The notes under the pieces were generated by a model. The model was not told the origin of the DNA and did not search any database. It saw only the letters and a list, made by a program, of their open reading frames with translations. Below are positions 9,724-18,689 of a DNA stretch of 64,000 bases, one piece after another; position 1 is the first letter of the stretch, and each line of letters begins with the position of its first letter. The translations under genes were made by a program, and so were the position numbers. Origin of the DNA: Alistipes onderdonkii (GTDB lineage: Bacteria; Bacteroidota; Bacteroidia; Bacteroidales; Rikenellaceae); the NCBI RefSeq assembly GCF_025145285.1, contig NZ_CP102251.1, positions 2,542,001-2,606,000 of the forward strand, given 5' to 3'.

Positions 9724-9731
9724 TAATTTTG
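9724..9731 (+). promoter_or_regulatory. -7 box TAATTTTG for the U32 gene
   Basis: The sequence fits the Bacteroidota -7 consensus TAnnTTTG. No well-spaced TTTG -33 element is present (the nearest is only 13 bases upstream). Transcription would start near 9738, which leaves a leader of under ten bases before the TTG proposed as start codon. Confidence 0.45.
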
Positions 9732-9745
9732 CAAAAAATAATGCG

Positions 9746-11560
9746 TTGAAATCCGTCGAACTACTCGCTCCCGCCAAAGATTTGCAGTCGGCCGTCGCCG
9801 CCGTGGACTACGGTGCAGATGCCGTGTATATCGGCGGGGCTAAGTTCGGAGCCCGTTATGCGGCGGGCAACAGCGCCGGCGAGATCGCCCGTGTGGTGGA
9901 ATATGCCCACCGCTACGGAGTGCGGGTGCATGCCACGCTCAACACGCTGATCTACGACGACGAGCTGGAGGCCGCCGAGCGGCAGGCCCGCGAACTGATC
10001 GCGGCCGGGGTCGATGCGCTGATCGTGCAGGACATGGCGCTGCGGCGCATGAACCTGCCGGTCGAGTTGCATGCTTCGACGCAGATGTGTAATATGGCAC
10101 CTGCCCAGGCGCGTTTCCTGGGCGAGTGCGGGTTCGCCCGGGTGATCCTCGAACGGGCGCTTTCGCTCGGCGAAATACGGGACATCTGCGCTGCGACCGC
10201 GGCCGAGGTGGAATGTTTCGTCCACGGGGCGATCTGTGTCGGTTACAGCGGCCGCTGTTTCCTCTCGCGGTCGGTGTCCGACCGCAGCGGCAACCGCGGG
10301 GCGTGCAGCCAGCCGTGCCGCCTGACTTACGACCTGACCGACGGCCGGGGACGTACCTATATCGCCGGGAAACACCTGTTGTCGGTGCGCGACCTGAACC
10401 TTTCGGCGCATATCGGCGAGTTGCTCGACGCGGGCGTCACTTCGTTCAAGATCGAAGGGCGGCTCAAGGATGTCGGTTATATAAAGAACGTCGTGGCCTA
10501 CTACCGCCGCGAGGTCGACGCGGCGCTGGCCGGGAGGCCGCATCTGCGGCGGGCTTCAGCCGGGGAGAGCATCCCGGATTTCACGCCCGATACGGCCAAG
10601 AGCTTCACGCGCGGAGAGTCGGAATATTTCTTCGCGGGCAAGCGGCCGGGCGTGGCGTCGTTCGATACGCCGAAGGCGGTGGGCGAGTATGTGGGCCGTG
10701 TGGTGCGGGTCGAAAAGAACAGGTTCCGTCTCGATCGGGGCGGTTTGCTCGCCGCGGGTGACGGCATCTGTTTCCTCACCGACCGGGGGTTCGCAGGCAC
10801 CAATGTCAACGCCGCCGACGGCGACTGTGTGACGCCCAACCGCATGGAAGGTATTGTGCCCGGGACGGAGGTCTACCGCAATTACGACCACCGTTTCAAC
10901 CAGCTCCTCGCCCGCAGCCGTACGCGCCGCGTGATCCCCGCCTCGGTGCTGGTCGAAGCGACGGTAGGGGGTGTCAGGTTCAGCTATACCGACTGTGAGG
11001 GGGTGACGGCTTCGGCCGCACGCAGCGTCGCCCTGGAACGGGCTAAAAATGCCGCGGCCAATACCGCGGCATTGCGGACGCAGGCGGTGAAGGGCGGCGA
11101 TACGGTTTTTGCCGTGCGCGGGGCCGAAGTGCGGGGCGGCGACTGGTTCGTCCCGGCGTCGCTGGCTGCGGAGTTGCGCCGCGAGGGGCTCGATGCATTG
11201 TCGAAGGCCCGGTCGGAGCGCGGCATCGGACACCGGATATTGCCCGAAGGCAGGGCGGAATATCCTGCGGAATGCCTTTCGGCGGAGGAAAATGTCACCA
11301 ACCGCCTCGCTGAGGCGTTTTACCGCGACCACGGGGTCGGGCGGATCGAACGGGGGCTGGATCTTGCGGCTTCGACGGCGGGGCGCCGCGTGATGCGTTC
11401 GGCCTACTGCATCCGCCGCGAGATCGGCGAGTGCCTGAAGGAGCATCCCCGCCTGCGGGGCGAACTGTGGCTCGAACGCGGCGGTTCGCGCTATCGGCTG
11501 GAGTTCGACTGCGACCGGTGCGAGATGAGCCTGGTGGACTGTACCAAGACGAAATTATGA
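9746..11560 (+). CDS. Peptidase U32 family protein (YegQ/TrhP/RlhA-like)
   Basis: The protein opens with KSVELLAPAKD and DYGADAVYIGG, the standard start of U32 proteins. It carries the U32 signature ECFVHGAICVGYSGRCFLS followed by a second cysteine pair (GACSQPC). Members of this family are now known mostly as prephenate-dependent tRNA hydroxylation (TrhP) or 23S rRNA hydroxylation (RlhA) factors rather than proteases; which applies here is uncertain. A GTG at 9647 is in frame, but the family N-terminus, the 17-base duplication and the -7 box all favour the TTG at 9746. That gives 604 residues. It is followed after 18 bases by the beta-galactosidase gene. Confidence 0.85.
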   Translation: MKSVELLAPAKDLQSAVAAVDYGADAVYIGGAKFGARYAAGNSAGEIARVVEYAHRYGVRVHATLNTLIYDDELEAAERQARELIAAGVDALIVQDMALRRMNLPVELHASTQMCNMAPAQARFLGECGFARVILERALSLGEIRDICAATAAEVECFVHGAICVGYSGRCFLSRSVSDRSGNRGACSQPCRLTYDLTDGRGRTYIAGKHLLSVRDLNLSAHIGELLDAGVTSFKIEGRLKDVGYIKNVVAYYRREVDAALAGRPHLRRASAGESIPDFTPDTAKSFTRGESEYFFAGKRPGVASFDTPKAVGEYVGRVVRVEKNRFRLDRGGLLAAGDGICFLTDRGFAGTNVNAADGDCVTPNRMEGIVPGTEVYRNYDHRFNQLLARSRTRRVIPASVLVEATVGGVRFSYTDCEGVTASAARSVALERAKNAAANTAALRTQAVKGGDTVFAVRGAEVRGGDWFVPASLAAELRREGLDALSKARSERGIGHRILPEGRAEYPAECLSAEENVTNRLAEAFYRDHGVGRIERGLDLAASTAGRRVMRSAYCIRREIGECLKEHPRLRGELWLERGGSRYRLEFDCDRCEMSLVDCTKTKL

Positions 11561-11578
11561 AACCTAAACGATAACTCC

Positions 11579-14500
11579 ATGATGAAAAAAACTCTTTTGA
11601 TCCTTGCGGCAGCGCTTTCGGGCGTGTTGGCTGCCGGCGCCCAGACCGGGCGTGAATGGCAGGATCCTGCCGTCAATGAAATCAACCGCCTGCCGATGCG
11701 CTCGTCGTTCGCCGCGGGCGAGCGCCTGTCGCTCGACGGCGTATGGAAATTCCACTGGGTACGCAACGCTTCGGAGCGTCCGTCCGGCATCGGGGCCGTC
11801 GACTACGACGATGCGGCGTGGGGCAGCATGCCCGTGCCGGGGATGTGGGAGCTGAACGGTTACGGCGACCCCGTCTATGTGAATATCGGCTATGCCTGGC
11901 GCGGCAATTTCAGGAACGATCCGCCCTATGTGCCCGATGCCGAGAATCATGTGGGTTCCTACCGGCGCACGTTCGACATCCCGGCATCGTGGGGCGGCAA
12001 GGACATCTTCCTTTCGATCGGTTCCGCCACGTCGAACGTCTATGTCTGGGTCAACGGACGTTTCGTCGGTTACAGCGAGGACAGCAAGCTGGCCGCGCAG
12101 TTCGACATCACGAAGTTCGTGAAGCCGGGCGAAAACCTCATTGCCTTGCAGATGTTCCGCTGGTCGGACGGCACCTACCTCGAAGACCAGGACTTCTGGC
12201 GCTTCGCGGGCATTGCCCGCGGCGTGGAGCTGACTGCCCGCGACAAGGCGCACCTCGAAGACGTGCGTATCACGCCCGTGCTGGATTCGGAATATAAGGA
12301 CGCCACGCTGCGCGTCGAGGTGGAAACCACGCCCCGTGTGAAATCGGTCGGTCTGACGCTGCGCGATGCGGCGGGCGGTGTCGTGGCGGAACATCGATTG
12401 CAGCCTGCCGGCGGCAAAGGCGGGTATGTCTTCGAGGTTGCCGACCCGGCCAAATGGTCGGCCGAGACCCCGAACCTCTATACGCTCGAGATCGCCGTGT
12501 CGGACGGCAGGGGCGTGACCGAGACCGTGACGCAGCCCGTGGGCTTCCGTTCCGTGGAGATCAGGGACGCACAGTTGCTCGTGAACGGGCAGCCCGTGCT
12601 GATCAAGGGCGCCGACCGCCACGAGATGGATCCCGTCGGCGGCTATGTGGTGAGCCGCGAACGGATGATCGAGGACATCCGCATCATGAAAGAGATGAAT
12701 ATCAACGCCGTACGCACGAGCCACTATCCCAACGACCCGCAGTGGTACGAGCTGTGCGACCGCTACGGCATCTATGTCGTGGACGAGGCCAACGTCGAGT
12801 CGCACGGCATGGGCTACGGCGACAACACGCTGGCCAAGGCGCCGGCTTATGCGCAGGCACACATGGAACGCAACCGGCGCATGGTGCTGCGCGACAAGAA
12901 CCATCCTTCGGTCATCATCTGGTCGATGGGCAACGAGGCGGGCATGGGCCCCAACTTCGAGGCATGCTACCGTTGGATCAAGGAGTACGACCCTTCGCGT
13001 CCGGTGCATTACGAACGTGCCGTGTACGATCAGGACGGGGCCTTCACTGACATCATCTGCCCCATGTACTGGGGCTATGAACAATGCGAGAAATATGCTC
13101 GCAACAACCCCTCCAAACCGCTCATCCAGTGTGAATATGCCCATGCCATGGGAAATTCGATGGGGGGCCTAGACCATTATTGGGAACTGGTGCGCAAATA
13201 CCCCTCCTACCAGGGCGGTTTCATCTGGGACTTCGTCGACCAGGGGCTTGTCCGCTACGAGCCCGACGGCCGTGTGTCGTTCCTCTACGGCGGCGATTTC
13301 AACGACTACGATGCGACGGACAACTCGTTCAACTGCAACGGTATCATCGCCCCCGACCGCACGTGGCACCCCCATGCCTACGAGGTGCAGTGCCAGTACC
13401 AGAGCATCTGGACTACGCCCGTCGACCTTGCGCGGGGCAGGGTCGAGGTCTATAACGAAAATTTCTTCATCGGGCTGGATGCCTACGAAATGGAGTGGCA
13501 GCTGCTTGCCGACGGCCGTGTGGTGAAGGCCGGCCGCATCGGCGACCTCGATGTCGCCCCGCAGCAGCGCCGTGCATATGAGCTGGGATTCACTGCAGCC
13601 GATTTCTGCCCGCAGGCGAAGGAAATCCTGGTGAACGTGGCCTATAAACTCAAAGAGAAGCAGCCGCTGCTCGACATCGGCCATACGGCGGCCAGACAGC
13701 AGTTCGTCGTACGCGAGTACGACTGTAAGGCCGGTTTTGGCCTTGCGGCCTCGGCGCGTCCCGTAGAGGTGACCCGCTGGGAACGCGGTGTGCGCGTCGA
13801 AGGGGATACGTGGCAGATGTTCTTCTCGCGCGACGGGTTCTTGGCTGCCTATACGGTCGACGGCCGTGAGCTGATGGCCGAAGGGGCCGAACTGCGCCCG
13901 CAGTTCTGGCGTGCCCCGACCGAGAACGACCTTGGGGCGAAGTTGCACCAGCGGCAGGCTGTATGGAAGAACCCCGAACTGCGGCTTACGAAGTTCGACG
14001 CTGCGGTCGAGGACGGGGTGGCCGTCGTGGAGGCCCTCTATGAACTGCCCGCCGTGAAAGCTACGCTGGCGCTGACCTACCGCATCAACGGTGCGGGCGA
14101 AATGGAGGTCTCCGAGCGGATGACCGCCGACAAGACGGCCGAGGTGCCCAACCTGTTCCGCTTCGGTATGACGCTCACGATGCCGGCGCGTTACGACCGT
14201 GTGGTTTATTACGGCCGCGGTGCGCACGAGAACTATGCCGACCGCCTTTCGTCGGCCGACCTGGGGCTTTACGAGCAGCGTGTCGCCGACCAGTACCACG
14301 ATGAATACGTGCGTCCGCAGGAGTCCGGCACCAAGGGCGGCCTGCGCTGGTGGACGGTGGCCGACAGCGCCGGTACGGGGCTGACGATCCTTGCCGATGC
14401 GCCGTTCTCGGCCTCGGCGCTGCCGTACGCCACGGCAGACCTCGACGTATCGAATTTTCCGCCGCAGCAGCATTCCGGGACGCTCGTGGCACGCGATGCC

Positions 14501-14635
14501 ACGTTCGTGAACTTTGACCTGCTGCAATCGGGCCTGGGCTGTATCGACAGCTGGGGCGCATTGCCCGAAAAGCAGTTCCGGGTGCCCTACGGCGATTATA
14601 CGTTCCGCTTCATGCTGAAGCCGACGGTAAAGTAA
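11579..14635 (+). CDS. Secreted beta-galactosidase, glycoside hydrolase family 2
   Basis: This 1018-residue enzyme has a cleavable signal peptide (MMKKTLLILAAALSG...GAQ), so it probably acts in the periplasm on oligosaccharides from host glycans or diet. The LacZ architecture is complete: a jelly-roll sugar-binding domain (about 45-220), an Ig-like domain (225-325), a TIM barrel (330-620) and the C-terminal small-chain domain (about 730-1015). The acid/base is Glu453 in SMGNEAG and the nucleophile is Glu519 in QCEYAHAMGN. It lies in a plus-strand group with the U32 gene upstream and a methyltransferase nine bases downstream, without its own SusCD pair, so the substrate cannot be narrowed. Confidence 0.95.
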   Translation: MMKKTLLILAAALSGVLAAGAQTGREWQDPAVNEINRLPMRSSFAAGERLSLDGVWKFHWVRNASERPSGIGAVDYDDAAWGSMPVPGMWELNGYGDPVYVNIGYAWRGNFRNDPPYVPDAENHVGSYRRTFDIPASWGGKDIFLSIGSATSNVYVWVNGRFVGYSEDSKLAAQFDITKFVKPGENLIALQMFRWSDGTYLEDQDFWRFAGIARGVELTARDKAHLEDVRITPVLDSEYKDATLRVEVETTPRVKSVGLTLRDAAGGVVAEHRLQPAGGKGGYVFEVADPAKWSAETPNLYTLEIAVSDGRGVTETVTQPVGFRSVEIRDAQLLVNGQPVLIKGADRHEMDPVGGYVVSRERMIEDIRIMKEMNINAVRTSHYPNDPQWYELCDRYGIYVVDEANVESHGMGYGDNTLAKAPAYAQAHMERNRRMVLRDKNHPSVIIWSMGNEAGMGPNFEACYRWIKEYDPSRPVHYERAVYDQDGAFTDIICPMYWGYEQCEKYARNNPSKPLIQCEYAHAMGNSMGGLDHYWELVRKYPSYQGGFIWDFVDQGLVRYEPDGRVSFLYGGDFNDYDATDNSFNCNGIIAPDRTWHPHAYEVQCQYQSIWTTPVDLARGRVEVYNENFFIGLDAYEMEWQLLADGRVVKAGRIGDLDVAPQQRRAYELGFTAADFCPQAKEILVNVAYKLKEKQPLLDIGHTAARQQFVVREYDCKAGFGLAASARPVEVTRWERGVRVEGDTWQMFFSRDGFLAAYTVDGRELMAEGAELRPQFWRAPTENDLGAKLHQRQAVWKNPELRLTKFDAAVEDGVAVVEALYELPAVKATLALTYRINGAGEMEVSERMTADKTAEVPNLFRFGMTLTMPARYDRVVYYGRGAHENYADRLSSADLGLYEQRVADQYHDEYVRPQESGTKGGLRWWTVADSAGTGLTILADAPFSASALPYATADLDVSNFPPQQHSGTLVARDATFVNFDLLQSGLGCIDSWGALPEKQFRVPYGDYTFRFMLKPTVK

Positions 14636-14643
14636 CCATAAGC

Positions 14644-15654
14644 ATGCAAGGACAGTTGACACCCTCGTTCGGGGATTACGAACTGATCGACACGGGGGAT
14701 TTCGAGAAGCTCGAACGCTTCGGGCAATACGTTGCCCGCCGTCCCGAACCGCAGGCCATCTGGCGGCGCTCGCTCCCCGAGGGGGAGTGGCGCCGCATGG
14801 CCGACGCGGCCTTCCTGCGCGATGTGCGCAGCGACGAACGCGGCGAGTGGCGCCTGCGCCCCGGCATGCCTCCGCGCTGGACGGTGGCCTACGAATACAA
14901 GGATATGGCGCTTCGTATGCGCCTGGGGCTCACCTCGTTCAAGCATGTCGGCATTTTCCCCGAACAGGCCGCCAACTGGAATTTCATCTACGATAATTGC
15001 CGGGCGCTGGTTTCGGGCGGGACGTTTCCTGCGGATATTTCCGGCGCGGCTGCGGCCGGGAGTTCCCTGCCGGCACACGATGTTGCAGTGCCGTCAGGCG
15101 CCGGATCGGGCCGGGACGGGCACTCTGCCACCGGCCCGGGGTGTTGCGTCACGCCGCGCGTGCTGAACCTCTTTGCCTATACGGGCGGGGCGAGTCTCGC
15201 GGCATGTGCCGCAGGGGCGGATACGACGCATGTCGATTCGGTGAAGCAGGTGGTCACCTGGGCGCGCGAGAACATGGAGCTGAGCGGACTGGACGGCATC
15301 CGGTGGATCGTCGAGGATGCGCTGAAATTCGTGCAGCGCGAAGTCCGCCGCGGCAACCGTTACCACGGCATCGTCCTCGATCCCCCGGCCTACGGGCGGG
15401 GTGCCAACGGCGAGAAATGGATTCTCGAGGACAACATCTGCGAGATGCTCGAGTGCTGTGCCCGGTTGCTGGAGCCGCAGGGAGCGTTCCTCGTGCTGAA
15501 CCTCTACTCGATGGGGCTTTCGTCCACGCTGGCCCGTACGGCCGTGCGGCAGGCGTTCGGTGCACCGCGTACGGAGCAGTACGGCGAACTATGTTTTACC
15601 GACCGGGCGGGCAAGCAGCTGCCGCTCGGTACGTACTACCGTTTTACACGTTAA
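14644..15654 (+). CDS. Class I SAM-dependent RNA methyltransferase (RlmI/RlmK-like)
   Basis: The 336-residue protein has a Rossmann methyltransferase core: NLFAYTGG (about 175-182) for SAM binding and VLDPPAYGRG (about 243-253), the catalytic loop type seen in rRNA cytosine-5 and guanine methyltransferases. The N-terminal half holds the GIFPEQAANWNF motif usual for this group. Residues about 121-171 form a Gly/Ala/Ser-rich insertion that interrupts the link between the two halves; related proteins as I remember them have only a short connector. The start ATG is nine bases after the beta-galactosidase stop. The substrate RNA is not known. Confidence 0.85.
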   Translation: MQGQLTPSFGDYELIDTGDFEKLERFGQYVARRPEPQAIWRRSLPEGEWRRMADAAFLRDVRSDERGEWRLRPGMPPRWTVAYEYKDMALRMRLGLTSFKHVGIFPEQAANWNFIYDNCRALVSGGTFPADISGAAAAGSSLPAHDVAVPSGAGSGRDGHSATGPGCCVTPRVLNLFAYTGGASLAACAAGADTTHVDSVKQVVTWARENMELSGLDGIRWIVEDALKFVQREVRRGNRYHGIVLDPPAYGRGANGEKWILEDNICEMLECCARLLEPQGAFLVLNLYSMGLSSTLARTAVRQAFGAPRTEQYGELCFTDRAGKQLPLGTYYRFTR

Positions 15655-15666
15655 AAACTTGGAACC

Positions 15667-15954
15667 ATGAGTATTCTGATCGTATTGTTCGGCCTGCTGA
15701 GCGGCTGCCTGTTGTCCGTCCTGGTGGGCATCATCGGCAGCAGCCGGCGCATCGGCTTCGGGCTGGCATTCCTCGTGAGCCTGATCTTCACGCCGCTCGT
15801 GGGGCTTATCATCACCCTGCTGACCGACCCGTTGCCGTACGGCGGCCAGCGCTGGGGCTGCGTCGGCACGTTCGTGGCCATCCTCGGCCTGTTGTTCCTC
15901 TGCGCCTTCCTGATCCTGTTACTGGCCGGAGGCGCCGTCGTCGCCATGTTCTGA
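15667..15954 (+). CDS. Small three-helix membrane protein, function unknown
   Basis: The 95-residue protein is almost entirely hydrophobic, with predicted membrane segments at about 4-25, 32-53 and 65-95. Between them lie GSSRRIGFG and TDPLPYGGQRWG. Similar small proteins with an 'IGFG..F..SLIFTPL.GLI' core are common in this phylum, without known function. It starts 12 bases after the methyltransferase. Its last 36 bases overlap the 3' end of the convergent gene at 15919-16638. Confidence 0.7.
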   Translation: MSILIVLFGLLSGCLLSVLVGIIGSSRRIGFGLAFLVSLIFTPLVGLIITLLTDPLPYGGQRWGCVGTFVAILGLLFLCAFLILLLAGGAVVAMF

Positions 15955-16638
15955 TTTCCCGTAACGCCCCTCCAGCAGGAGGATCATGTTTTCGAGTTTC
16001 TCCTCGTGCTCTCCGAAAAACCAGTCGTCGAAGGCCCTGGGGATCACCCCGATCCAGTTTCGTACCGTTTTGTCGGCGAGCGTTTTCTCGAATCCTTCGC
16101 GGTAGGATGAATTCCAATGGAGATTCTCCATTTGGGAGGGTAGCATGGCCTGCATGCGCTGGTCGTAGTACAGCTGCATGTAGTCGTCGAACGCCGCGAG
16201 TTCCTTATAGCAGCGCAGCAGGTCGATGAGGGTCTGCTTGTCGGCGATATGGGAGGCGATGCCCGTCGTCTTGAGCATTTCCAACGCATCGCTCGACAGG
16301 CGGTAGGGCTTGCCCATGCCGCCGGTGATGTAGCGCGAATAGGTTTCGACCGTGTCGGACGGGAATCCTGCGAGCGAAAAATCCGCTTCCAGCAGGCGCC
16401 GTGCCACCCATTTGTCTTTGCTGTAAGTGTACTTGTAATCCCGGACGACCTGCAGGTTGTCGTGCAGTTCGGATGCGACGAGCTGCATGGCCTGCCGTAC
16501 CTCCCGCTGTTTCGCAGCTTCGGTGATCCGGGCGGTCAGCCACAGGGTCAGCAGTACGCCGCCCGTGACGATCGAGAACTGGCGCGCGTAGTCGCCGATT
16601 TTCCACTTTTTGATCCGTTTTTTGAGGGGTTTCTTCAT
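15919..16638 (-). CDS. Single-pass membrane protein of the DUF6090 type
   Basis: The 239-residue protein begins with a strongly basic stretch (KKPLKKRIKKWK), then one membrane helix at about 21-40 (FSIVTGGVLLTLWLTARI) and a long helical domain with ELHDNLQVV. This is the layout of the Bacteroidota family I know as DUF6090; the assignment is from memory. No catalytic motif is visible. It follows the chromate transporter pair by 31 bases and probably ends that operon. Its end overlaps the opposite-strand gene by 36 bases. Confidence 0.7.
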   Translation of the reverse strand: MKKPLKKRIKKWKIGDYARQFSIVTGGVLLTLWLTARITEAAKQREVRQAMQLVASELHDNLQVVRDYKYTYSKDKWVARRLLEADFSLAGFPSDTVETYSRYITGGMGKPYRLSSDALEMLKTTGIASHIADKQTLIDLLRCYKELAAFDDYMQLYYDQRMQAMLPSQMENLHWNSSYREGFEKTLADKTVRNWIGVIPRAFDDWFFGEHEEKLENMILLLEGRYGKSEHGDDGASGQ

Positions 16639-16669
16639 GGGTGCGGGGTTGTTTTCCTTCCGGGGATGC

Positions 16670-17242
16670 TCAGAATACGTAGTATATCAGGATGCCTGCC
16701 GCGGCCGAGAGGCAGATCAGCAGGATGGGGTTCACTTTTTTGACCGAGGCGACGAAGACGCCGCCGAACAGCGCCCAGCTCCAGCCGTCGATGAAGTTCT
16801 GTTCGTCGGGCGCTTTGCTGTGCGGGAACATCAGCAGCAGTGCGGCCGAGGCGATCATGCCGATCACCACGGGCCGCATCCCCTTCATGGCGCCTTCGAC
16901 GATGGGGTTTTGCTTCAGGCGAAGGAAGAAGCGCGTGATGAGCAGCATCAGCGTGAGCGACGGCAGGCATACGGCAAACGTCGCCAGCGCCGCCCCCAGG
17001 ATGCCGCACCACGCGTTGCCGGCCTGCGCCCCGACCGTATAGCCCACATAGGTGGCCGAGTTGATGGCGATGGGCCCGGGCGTGATCTGCGAGACGGCCA
17101 CGATGTCGGCGAATTCGGCATTGGTCATCCAGGCGTGCTGCACGACCACTTCGTTCTGGATGAGCGAGAGCATGGCGTAGCCGCCTCCGAAGCCGAAGAA
17201 CCCTATTTTCAGGTAGCTTACGAACAGTTGCCAGAAGATCAT
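16670..17242 (-). CDS. Chromate transporter family half-protein (second of pair)
   Basis: This 190-residue membrane protein has the CHR-domain features FFGFGGGYAML near the N-terminus and SQITPGPIAINSATYVGY in the middle, with about six hydrophobic segments. Half-size CHR proteins act as pairs. The named substrate, chromate, is from characterised relatives; the natural anion in this organism is unknown. Its start codon overlaps the stop of the upstream partner by four bases (ATGA type), a sign of coupled translation. Confidence 0.9.
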   Translation of the reverse strand: MIFWQLFVSYLKIGFFGFGGGYAMLSLIQNEVVVQHAWMTNAEFADIVAVSQITPGPIAINSATYVGYTVGAQAGNAWCGILGAALATFAVCLPSLTLMLLITRFFLRLKQNPIVEGAMKGMRPVVIGMIASAALLLMFPHSKAPDEQNFIDGWSWALFGGVFVASVKKVNPILLICLSAAAGILIYYVF

Positions 17243-17781
17243 TTGCCTGCTTTTTTAGCGATGAATAATGTCCATGCGATGCCGATGGCGGCCGCTGCGA
17301 TCAGGATATAGATCGGCGACCAGCCCAGGTACCATACGGCCAGCGCCGACGCGGCGATCACCGCGAATAGGGCCCAGTGCATCCCCCGCGCCAGCGAGAT
17401 CACCGGCACGACGATCAGTGCCACCACGGCCGGGCGCATGCCTTTGAATGCGGCGTCCACAACGGGGTTGTGGCGGATGTCGGCAAACAGGAGCGCGATC
17501 GCGAGGATGATGACGAACGACGGCAGGACGCTGCCCAGCAGCGCCGCCACGGCACCTTTCAGCCCCCGCATCTTGTAGCCTACGAACACCGAGGTGTTGA
17601 TGGCGATGGGGCCCGGGACGGATTGTGCGAGGGTCAGCAGGTCGAGGAACTCCTTGTGCTCGATCCAGCCGCGCTTGGCGATCAGCTCCTGCTCGATGAG
17701 CGGCAGCATGGCGTATCCCCCGCCGAAGGTGAAAAGCCCGATCTTGAAGAAGGAGGCGAAAATGGTACGAAGTCGTTGCAT
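17239..17781 (-). CDS. Chromate transporter family half-protein (first of pair)
   Basis: The 180-residue product carries FTFGGGYAMLPLI near its N-terminus and AQSVPGPIAINTSVFVGY in the middle, the two CHR-domain marks. It is homologous to the next gene downstream and presumably forms a heterodimer with it in the inner membrane. It lies 92 bases behind rsmE on the same strand. Confidence 0.9.
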   Translation of the reverse strand: MQRLRTIFASFFKIGLFTFGGGYAMLPLIEQELIAKRGWIEHKEFLDLLTLAQSVPGPIAINTSVFVGYKMRGLKGAVAALLGSVLPSFVIILAIALLFADIRHNPVVDAAFKGMRPAVVALIVVPVISLARGMHWALFAVIAASALAVWYLGWSPIYILIAAAAIGIAWTLFIAKKAGK

Positions 17782-17873
17782 GTTTTCCGTGTTCTTTACT
17801 TAATCCGGCGTGTGCGGCGGCCCTGTCGCAGGGACGGGGTTCCGGGGGCGGCTATGCTCCCTGCCCGGCCGTT

Positions 17874-18593
17874 TTATTGTCCGGCGTTGGCCACCGACGC
17901 CATGACCGTGGCGACGACGGCTGCGGTTTCGGTGCGCAGGCGCTGCGTGCCGAGGGTGATCTCCTCGAATCCGTTGGCATGCGCGAAAGCGATCTCTGCG
18001 TCCGAGAAATCGCCTTCGGGGCCGATGAAGACCAGCGCCGACTCGCCTTTGCGGAGCGTCGCGGGCAGGTAGATTTTGCCTGCGGGCGACAGCGCCGGGG
18101 CACAGTGGGCGATGAATTTCCGCCCCTCGAACGGCCTGGCTGCGGCCTCGCGGAACGGCGTAAGCGGGTGCAGCTCCGGGCGGTAGGCCTTGAGCGACTG
18201 TTTCATCGCCGCCGTGATGACCTTCCCCGCGCGTTCGGGTTTGAAGACGCGGCGTTCGCTGTGTTCCGTTTCGAGCGGGACGATGGCGCTGACCCCCACC
18301 TCGGTGGCCTTTTCGAGGAACCATTCGAAGCGGTCGGCGTTTTTGGTCGGCGCCACGGCCATCACCAGCCGGTAGGGGAGCGGTTCCCACTGCGCCTGTG
18401 TCGTGGTGACGCGAACCGTACATCGTTTCGGGTTGTCGTCGGTGATCTGGCAACAAAATAAATTGCCCCTTCCGTCAGTTATATGGAGGGTATCGCCGCG
18501 CCCCAGACGCAGCACGCGGACACAATGTTTCGACTCCTCTTCGCTCAGCGTATAGAGGGGCGGCGTGATGTCGGGGGCGTAAAAAAGTTGCAT
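17874..18593 (-). CDS. rsmE: 16S rRNA (uracil-1498-N3)-methyltransferase RsmE
   Basis: The 239-residue protein has the RsmE layout: an N-terminal PUA-like domain (H23CVRVLRL, GRGDTLHITDG) and a C-terminal SPOUT methyltransferase domain ending with the knot motif IGPEGDFSDAEI and LGTQRLRTETA. The characterised enzyme methylates U1498 of 16S rRNA using SAM. The gene diverges from the M3 peptidase gene at 18690. Its start codon (18591-18593) lies next to the -33 element of the opposite promoter, so transcription of the two is likely to interfere. Confidence 0.95.
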   Translation of the reverse strand: MQLFYAPDITPPLYTLSEEESKHCVRVLRLGRGDTLHITDGRGNLFCCQITDDNPKRCTVRVTTTQAQWEPLPYRLVMAVAPTKNADRFEWFLEKATEVGVSAIVPLETEHSERRVFKPERAGKVITAAMKQSLKAYRPELHPLTPFREAAARPFEGRKFIAHCAPALSPAGKIYLPATLRKGESALVFIGPEGDFSDAEIAFAHANGFEEITLGTQRLRTETAAVVATVMASVANAGQ

Positions 18594-18617
18594 ACCTGTT
18601 ATAAATTACTAACTTTG
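18588..18617 (+). promoter_or_regulatory. Promoter TTG-N19-TAACTTTG for the M3 peptidase pair
   Basis: The -33 TTG at 18588-18590 and the -7 box TAACTTTG at 18610-18617 are 19 bases apart, as in the Bacteroidota sigma consensus. Transcription would start near 18624, giving a leader of about 65 bases. The -33 element abuts the rsmE start codon. Confidence 0.65.
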
Positions 18618-18663
18618 CATCACTATGCGGACGCATCGAAGGTGCTTCCGCCGTCGGCGATTG

Positions 18664-18671
18664 CAAAGTTA
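18664..18671 (-). promoter_or_regulatory. -7 box TAACTTTG for rsmE, facing the opposite promoter
   Basis: On the minus strand this reads TAACTTTG, identical to the plus-strand box. TAACTTTGCA at 18610-18619 and TGCAAAGTTA at 18662-18671 form a perfect 10-base inverted repeat. The boxes point toward each other, so the two 5' leaders would overlap. No -33 element is obvious on this side. Confidence 0.45.
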
Positions 18672-18689
18672 CACAAAATAACACGATAG

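Larger units (their letters stand above)
9314..9745. other. AT-rich divergent intergenic region
   Basis: These 432 bases separate the left lipoprotein operon (minus) from the U32 gene (plus). The base composition drops sharply to AT-rich. I see no coding potential. It holds a 17-base tandem duplication and a -7 box near its right end, listed separately. Near-matches to the -7 consensus occur on both strands but none is convincing for the lipoprotein operon. Confidence 0.7.
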
